Source of the DNA: DASUBV01 sp035532295
GTDB lineage: Bacteria > Actinomycetota > Actinomycetes > Streptosporangiales > Streptosporangiaceae
Direction: 5' to 3'
DNA: 64,000 bases
NCBI GenBank assembly: GCA_035532295.1
Contig: DATKRH010000099.1
Span: 12,059-76,058, forward strand
Shown in pieces: positions 59,740-64,000 of the stretch. Under the pieces are notes generated by a model, which did no database searches, had not been told where the DNA came from, and saw only the letters and a list, made by a program, of their open reading frames with translations. Position 1 is the stretch's first letter, and each line of letters opens with the position of its first letter. Both the position numbers and the translations under genes were made by a program.

Positions 59740-60240
59740 TCAGTGCCCGCTGTCTGGCCTGGGCGCCTGGTTCGCCGGCGGATGCAGCAGGAAGGCGGCC
59801 GCCCGGATCGCGGTGTCCTGCTCGGTGCCGGGCACCGTCTGGCCACGGCGCAGCCGCGCCTCGATGTGCGCGGTCAGCTGGGCGTCGGGCGCCAGGCCGT
59901 GGCGGCTCAGGTAGTACTCGACCGTGTCGGTCCAGATCCACTCGCCGTCAGTGCGGAAGCGCCAGGTGCGGGCGACCGCACTGCGAGCACGGCGCCGTCG
60001 CGGGTGATCCGGTACGGCGAGTCGGCCGCGATCACCGGCCGGCCGAGGGCGTCGGCGAGCGCCTGAGCGGGCGAGCTGAGCTGGCCCGGCGGGACCACGG
60101 CGCCATTGGGAGCGACCAGCACGACGGGATCGTCCGGCCCCGATAGCCAGAATGGCTGTCGGCAGCAGCGGTGGCTTCTGCCCCGTCGCGACGAGGAAGA
60201 ACTCCGACTCTTGCGGAGTGAATCCACTATCGGTGGCCAC
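59740..60240 (-). pseudogene. Frameshifted hypothetical gene after the sigma factor
   Basis: GTG 60240 with GGGGAGG upstream begins MATDSGFTPQESEFFLVATG and the frame ends plausibly with DGEWIWTDTVEYYLSRHG to HIEARL. Between, the protein-like sequence (DDPVVLVAPNGAVVPPGQ, PVIAADSPYRITRDGAVL) is in another frame. Two compensating single-base shifts near 60137 and 59977 would explain it. Either a decayed gene or sequence error. 27 bp after the sigma gene. Confidence 0.5.
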
Positions 60241-60267
60241 TGCGCCGTCACCTCCCCCCGGGTCAGT

Positions 60268-60819
60268 TCACGCGGCCGTCCGGTCAGCCTCGGGCGGAAC
60301 CGCGCCCAGCTCCTGCCGCAGTATCCGCAGCGCGTAATAGGAGCGCGAGAACGCGGTCCCCTCTGGAATGCCCAGCCGGGCCGCCGCCTCTCGTGCGGTG
60401 CAGCCATTCAGGTAGACCTGCTCGATCACTTCCCGGTGGCCGGGGCTGAGCCGCGCCAGCGCGTGCCGCACGTGCAGGGCCGTCACGACGGCATCGGCGT
60501 GGTCTTCCACCAGAGCCTCGGGCGCGGCATCCTCGGCGACCTCGGTAGGCCGCGACCGGCGCATCCGGATCTTGTCCATCGCGACGTTATGCGCGACCCG
60601 CAGCAGCCAGCCTCGCACCGAGCCCTTCTCCGCGCTGAACTGGCCGCAGTGCAGCCAGGCGCGCAGCATCGTCTCCTGGACGACGTCCTCGGCGAGGTGG
60701 CGGTCCTTCAGCAAGCCGGTGACGTAGCTGAGCACGAAGGCCCCGTTATCGCGATACAGCTGGGCGGCCATGGCCTCGGCGTCAACACGCCGCAGCTGTG
60801 GCGCGCAAGGCTTAGTCAT
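60268..60819 (-). CDS. ECF-type RNA polymerase sigma factor
   Basis: 183 residues. Region 2: YRDNGAFVLSYVTGLLKDRH to AEDVVQETMLRAWLH and GWLLRVAHNVAMDKIRMRR; region 4: LSPGHREVIEQVYLNGCTAR and EAAARLGIPEGTAFSRSYYA. It belongs to the group normally paired with a zf-HC2 anti-sigma with the GAYVLGG motif; here the only such protein is at 47926-48219. GGAG lies 8 bases before the ATG. Confidence 0.9.
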   Translation of the reverse strand: MTKPCAPQLRRVDAEAMAAQLYRDNGAFVLSYVTGLLKDRHLAEDVVQETMLRAWLHCGQFSAEKGSVRGWLLRVAHNVAMDKIRMRRSRPTEVAEDAAPEALVEDHADAVVTALHVRHALARLSPGHREVIEQVYLNGCTAREAAARLGIPEGTAFSRSYYALRILRQELGAVPPEADRTAA

Positions 60820-60993
60820 CCTGGGTCTCCATCTCTGGCTGACGGGCTGGTCACCCTCAGGAGCGACATCCAGGCTGTGGCTAGCGCCGCTCGACTGCGG
60901 CTACGACGACGGCCCTCACCACGGTTCAACGGGTGCCCTGACTGGCCGGCGGCGGGTCACCAGACGGGAGCCCACCGCCGGCGAGCAGACGCC

Positions 60994-63900
60994 CTACGCG
61001 CTCGTCGGCCGGCGGGAAGGCGGGTGCTCCAGTGCCTCGCGGATGATCTCCGCCCGCGATCGCGCCCCCAGCTTGGCCAGGATGTGCGAGACATGCGTCT
61101 GCACGGTATTGCGCGACAAGAACAGCGCCGCCGCGACATCCGGGTTCGACCGCCCGCCCGCCACCAGGTAGGCGACTTTCGTCTCCGTCGGCGTCAGCGC
61201 CGCCCACCCAGTCGCCGGACGAGCCCGGTACCCGCCCCTGGGCCGCCGGATCCCGTACGGCCGCAGCCGGGCACTGGCGCGCTGGATATCCCATCGCGCG
61301 CCCATCGCCTCATACAGCCCCACCGCGCTCGCCAGCGCCTGCCGCGCCGCCGGCAGCTCACCACGTCCGGCCGCTAGCACCGCCGCGTCCTCCAGCGCCA
61401 TCGCCCGGTCCAGCACCCGCCCAGTCGCCTCGAAGTACCCCGCCGCCGCCAGCGCCGGCTCGGGCTCCCCGGCCAGCAGGCCCTGGCACATCTCCGCCAC
61501 CGCCGTCTTGACCCGCAGCGGCTCGGCCTGCGCCTCATGCGCCGCCGCAACGGCGGCGGTCACGGCCATCGCCTGGTCACCGGCGGCCAGGGCAACTCGC
61601 ACCAGCGGCGGCATTAGTTCGTACCGGCCCCGCATGTCCGGGGCAATGTCAGGATCGAGGCACTGAGCCAAGATGGTCATCGCCGTGGCTGGCTGGCCGT
61701 CCTGCTCGGCGGCCAGCGCCTGCGCCTGGAGGAGGCCGTAGGCGTTCGACCAGTAAGCGACGTCGCGGAATTGGTGGTCCCGCACGGCCGCCAGGTGCTC
61801 TTCCGCGGTTTCTCGAGCGCCTCGGTGCCCGGCGATCAGCGCGAACAGCCCGTGCACGAGGAGCTGGTGGTAGTCGGGGCCGGGCAGGTCGACGACCAGT
61901 TCGAGCTCCGCGACCGCGTCATCCCACCGGCCTGCCTCGAAGTACAGGTGGGCCAGGGCCGTGCGGGTCAGCCGCAGTCGGGGAGTGCCTGCCTGCTCGG
62001 CGAGGATCAGCGCCTGCTGGGCCGTGACGACCGCCTCGGCCTGCCGGTCCAGGTAAGCCAGGGCGGCCGGCCGGTTGGACAGCAGCAGCAGCCGCAGGTC
62101 GGTGGCCCGCGGATCATCGCCGATCGTGGCCAGCGCCCGGTCGATGTACTCAAGCCTGGTGACATGATCTGGCCGGAGATAGCACACAGAGGACAAGGCG
62201 TGCATCGCGTACCCGGCCCCGATCTGGTCACCGGCCCGCTCCGCGGCCGTCAGGGCCGCCTGCCCGACCTCGCCTGCCTGCTCGAGCTGACCGAGCACGG
62301 CCAGGACGACCGCGTGCAGCGCCTGCAGCCGGCCAAGATGCAGGTCAGTCAGGCCGGGATGAGCCAGCGCGCTGGTCACCGCCGCGTCCGCCTCGGCGGC
62401 ATGCCCGGTCCGCATGTGCGTGTAGGCGACCAGCCAGGCCGCCTCTCCGACCATGCCGGGGTCCTTCGCGCGGGCTAGTATCAGGCCGCCGACCCGCTTG
62501 ACCTCGTCGTGGCGGACCAGTAGGAACGCGACGGTGATCAGGCTCGCCTCCAGCCCGTCCCGGCGCGGGTCGGCGTCGGGCAGCTGGGCCAGCACGCCGC
62601 GCAGCAGTTCCGCCGTCACCTGCGGCGCCCGATAGATCAGCGTCGGGGCGCAGGCCACCAGCCACTCCACTATCCAGCCCTGCGCCAGCTCGCCGGCTCC
62701 CACGCCGGGTGCCGGTCCGTTATCCGGCGATCCCTGGCCGTGGCCCGCCCCGATCCCGCGGTCCGCTGCGCCGTCGGCCTGACCGACCGCGGCGAGCTGG
62801 GCGGCGACCCGCTCCGGCGGGGCGCCGGCTCCGGCCAGCGCGCGGGCGGCCTGCAGATGCAGCGCCGCCCGCAGCGCAGTGGGCACGCCCTCGTACAGAA
62901 CCTGCCGGATCAGCCCGTGCCGGAACCCCAGCCGCGGCCCCGCCTCGGCGACCACCCCCGCACCCACCGCCGCGTCGATGACCCCGATCAGCTCACCCGC
63001 CGACCGGCCCGACACGACCTCCAAGTCGGTCACCGAGAACTCCACGCCCAGCACCGCAGCCCACCGCAGTAGCCCCACCACGTCCTCAGCCAGCCCGGCC
63101 AGCCGCTCCCCGATCGCCGCGGCCAGCGACACCGGCACCCGCACCAGCGCCGACCGGCCAGCCAGCTCAGCGACGCCGCCCGCGACCTCCACACCGCCCT
63201 CGCGGACCAGCCCGTCAGCCAGCTCCCTGGCATACAGCGGATTGCCCCCGGCCCGGCCTACCAGCCCCGCCAGTCGCCGGCCCGGACGCCCGCCCAGCAG
63301 CCCGCCCACCAGCTCGGCCACTTCCGGCTCCGGCAGCGGTCCCAGCTCCAGCACGATCCCGGACCGCGCCCCCACCCCGCGCCGCAGCCGCCCCAGGTCC
63401 TCGCGCCCCGTCCCCGGTCGGCACGACCCCGCTAGCAGCAACGGCATCTGCCCGACCGCGCGGCACAACCGCGACCACATCAGCACGCTCGCCTCGTCCG
63501 CCCACTGCAGGTCCTCGGCCACCAGGACCACCGGCGACACCGCGCACAGCCGGTCTACCTCCGTCAGCTGCCGCTCCACTCCCGCCAGCACCGGATCCCC
63601 CGCGAACACCGCCTCCGCCCTCTCTAGCGGCGCGTGCGCCACCTCCAGCCCTCCCGCCGCCCCCAGGCACTCGGCCATCAGCCGCAGCGGAAACCGCTGC
63701 CCCAGCTCATCCGCCGCCGCCCACAGCACCTGGCAGCCCTCCACCGCCGCGCCCGCCAGCCCCGCCCGCAACAGCGACGACTTCCCGATCCCCTGCTCTC
63801 CCTCCACCAGCACCACGCCACCCACCCCAGCCGACACTGATGCCACTAGCCCCGTTAGCAGCGCCAGCTCGCCATCGCGCCCGACAAAGGATTCACCCAC
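60994..63900 (-). CDS. LAL-type LuxR transcriptional regulator with AAA ATPase
   Basis: 968 residues. N-terminal ATPase with Walker A VEGEQGIGKSSLLRAGLAG (about 33-50) and VVLVAEDLQWADEASVLMWS (Walker B), a long TPR-like helical middle (about 400-880), and a C-terminal LuxR helix-turn-helix LTPTETKVAYLVAGGRSNPD followed by RNTVQTHVSHILAKLG. Typical large ATP-binding regulator of antibiotic or sugar pathways; no target cluster is adjacent in the window. GTG 63900 begins family homology; no ribosome site is seen. Confidence 0.92.
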   Translation of the reverse strand: MGESFVGRDGELALLTGLVASVSAGVGGVVLVEGEQGIGKSSLLRAGLAGAAVEGCQVLWAAADELGQRFPLRLMAECLGAAGGLEVAHAPLERAEAVFAGDPVLAGVERQLTEVDRLCAVSPVVLVAEDLQWADEASVLMWSRLCRAVGQMPLLLAGSCRPGTGREDLGRLRRGVGARSGIVLELGPLPEPEVAELVGGLLGGRPGRRLAGLVGRAGGNPLYARELADGLVREGGVEVAGGVAELAGRSALVRVPVSLAAAIGERLAGLAEDVVGLLRWAAVLGVEFSVTDLEVVSGRSAGELIGVIDAAVGAGVVAEAGPRLGFRHGLIRQVLYEGVPTALRAALHLQAARALAGAGAPPERVAAQLAAVGQADGAADRGIGAGHGQGSPDNGPAPGVGAGELAQGWIVEWLVACAPTLIYRAPQVTAELLRGVLAQLPDADPRRDGLEASLITVAFLLVRHDEVKRVGGLILARAKDPGMVGEAAWLVAYTHMRTGHAAEADAAVTSALAHPGLTDLHLGRLQALHAVVLAVLGQLEQAGEVGQAALTAAERAGDQIGAGYAMHALSSVCYLRPDHVTRLEYIDRALATIGDDPRATDLRLLLLSNRPAALAYLDRQAEAVVTAQQALILAEQAGTPRLRLTRTALAHLYFEAGRWDDAVAELELVVDLPGPDYHQLLVHGLFALIAGHRGARETAEEHLAAVRDHQFRDVAYWSNAYGLLQAQALAAEQDGQPATAMTILAQCLDPDIAPDMRGRYELMPPLVRVALAAGDQAMAVTAAVAAAHEAQAEPLRVKTAVAEMCQGLLAGEPEPALAAAGYFEATGRVLDRAMALEDAAVLAAGRGELPAARQALASAVGLYEAMGARWDIQRASARLRPYGIRRPRGGYRARPATGWAALTPTETKVAYLVAGGRSNPDVAAALFLSRNTVQTHVSHILAKLGARSRAEIIREALEHPPSRRPTSA

Positions 63901-64000
63901 AAATGCGATCGTAACCAGCCGGTGGCCGCAGATCTCCAGTCTTGGGCCGCCAATGCCGCCGAGATGAACCGGCGCCGTGGATACCGACGTAGCGACGATC

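Overview
The window is very high-GC DNA from an actinobacterium. This is supported by thrC-hom order, promoters for leaderless mRNAs, an XRE/DUF397 pair, a mycosin of the type VII secretion family, a LAL-type LuxR regulator, abundant GTG starts and ATGA/GTGA gene overlaps. The genus cannot be fixed from sequence alone; a filamentous-type actinomycete (Streptosporangiales or relatives) is a reasonable guess. No tRNA, rRNA or CRISPR array was found.

Layout. 0-9.3 kb is housekeeping: the end of thrC, hom, a PIG-L deacetylase, lon, a permease, an EEP-fold hydrolase and ung. 9.4-19.1 kb is a CoA-ester degradation locus: a MaoC hydratase, two acyl-CoA dehydrogenases flanking an ADP-forming acyl-CoA synthetase, a TetR regulator, and an SDR/DUF35/thiolase operon. 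Three 15-bp inverted repeats with one consensus lie in front of its transcription units and look like the TetR operators. 19.1-21.5 kb is a scar region with remnants of a thioredoxin, a serine recombinase and an AI-2E transporter around a live XRE/DUF397 pair and three small genes.

21.8-31.5 kb carries an acyltransferase/patatin pair, then a GntR regulator, a complete oligopeptide-type ABC transporter with a fused double ATPase, and an acetamidase/formamidase, probably one uptake-and-hydrolysis pathway. 31.7-39.5 kb has pyruvate kinase, a PLP dehydratase, a phytoene-desaturase-like oxidase, a multicopper-type nucleosidase (pgeF), a MurD-like ligase outside any cell-division cluster, and an FAD oxidase.

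39.7-47.6 kb is a minus-strand operon of type IV secretion or conjugation-like genes (VirB1-like transglycosylase plus NlpC/P60, VirB4-like ATPase, SCO6880-like protein, TrbL/VirB6-like protein, a VirB2-like small protein, a ParA-like protein with a degenerate P-loop) without relaxase or integrase.

47.9-59.1 kb is the most unusual part. It has a zinc-finger anti-sigma factor, a membrane protein with a LysM-like ectodomain, an 866-residue protein made of three tandem alpha/beta modules plus a degenerate ADP-ribosyltransferase-like end, a 1129-residue fusion of a regular 23-residue beta-helix with two EccA/CbbX-type AAA+ domains, and a mycosin whose catalytic serine is alanine. It resembles a type VII secretion accessory locus from which the pore, coupling ATPase and WXG100 substrates are missing and in which two enzyme-like domains appear dead. 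59.2-64 kb holds an anti-sigma-type ATPase, an ECF-like sigma factor with a frameshifted partner, and the LAL regulator.
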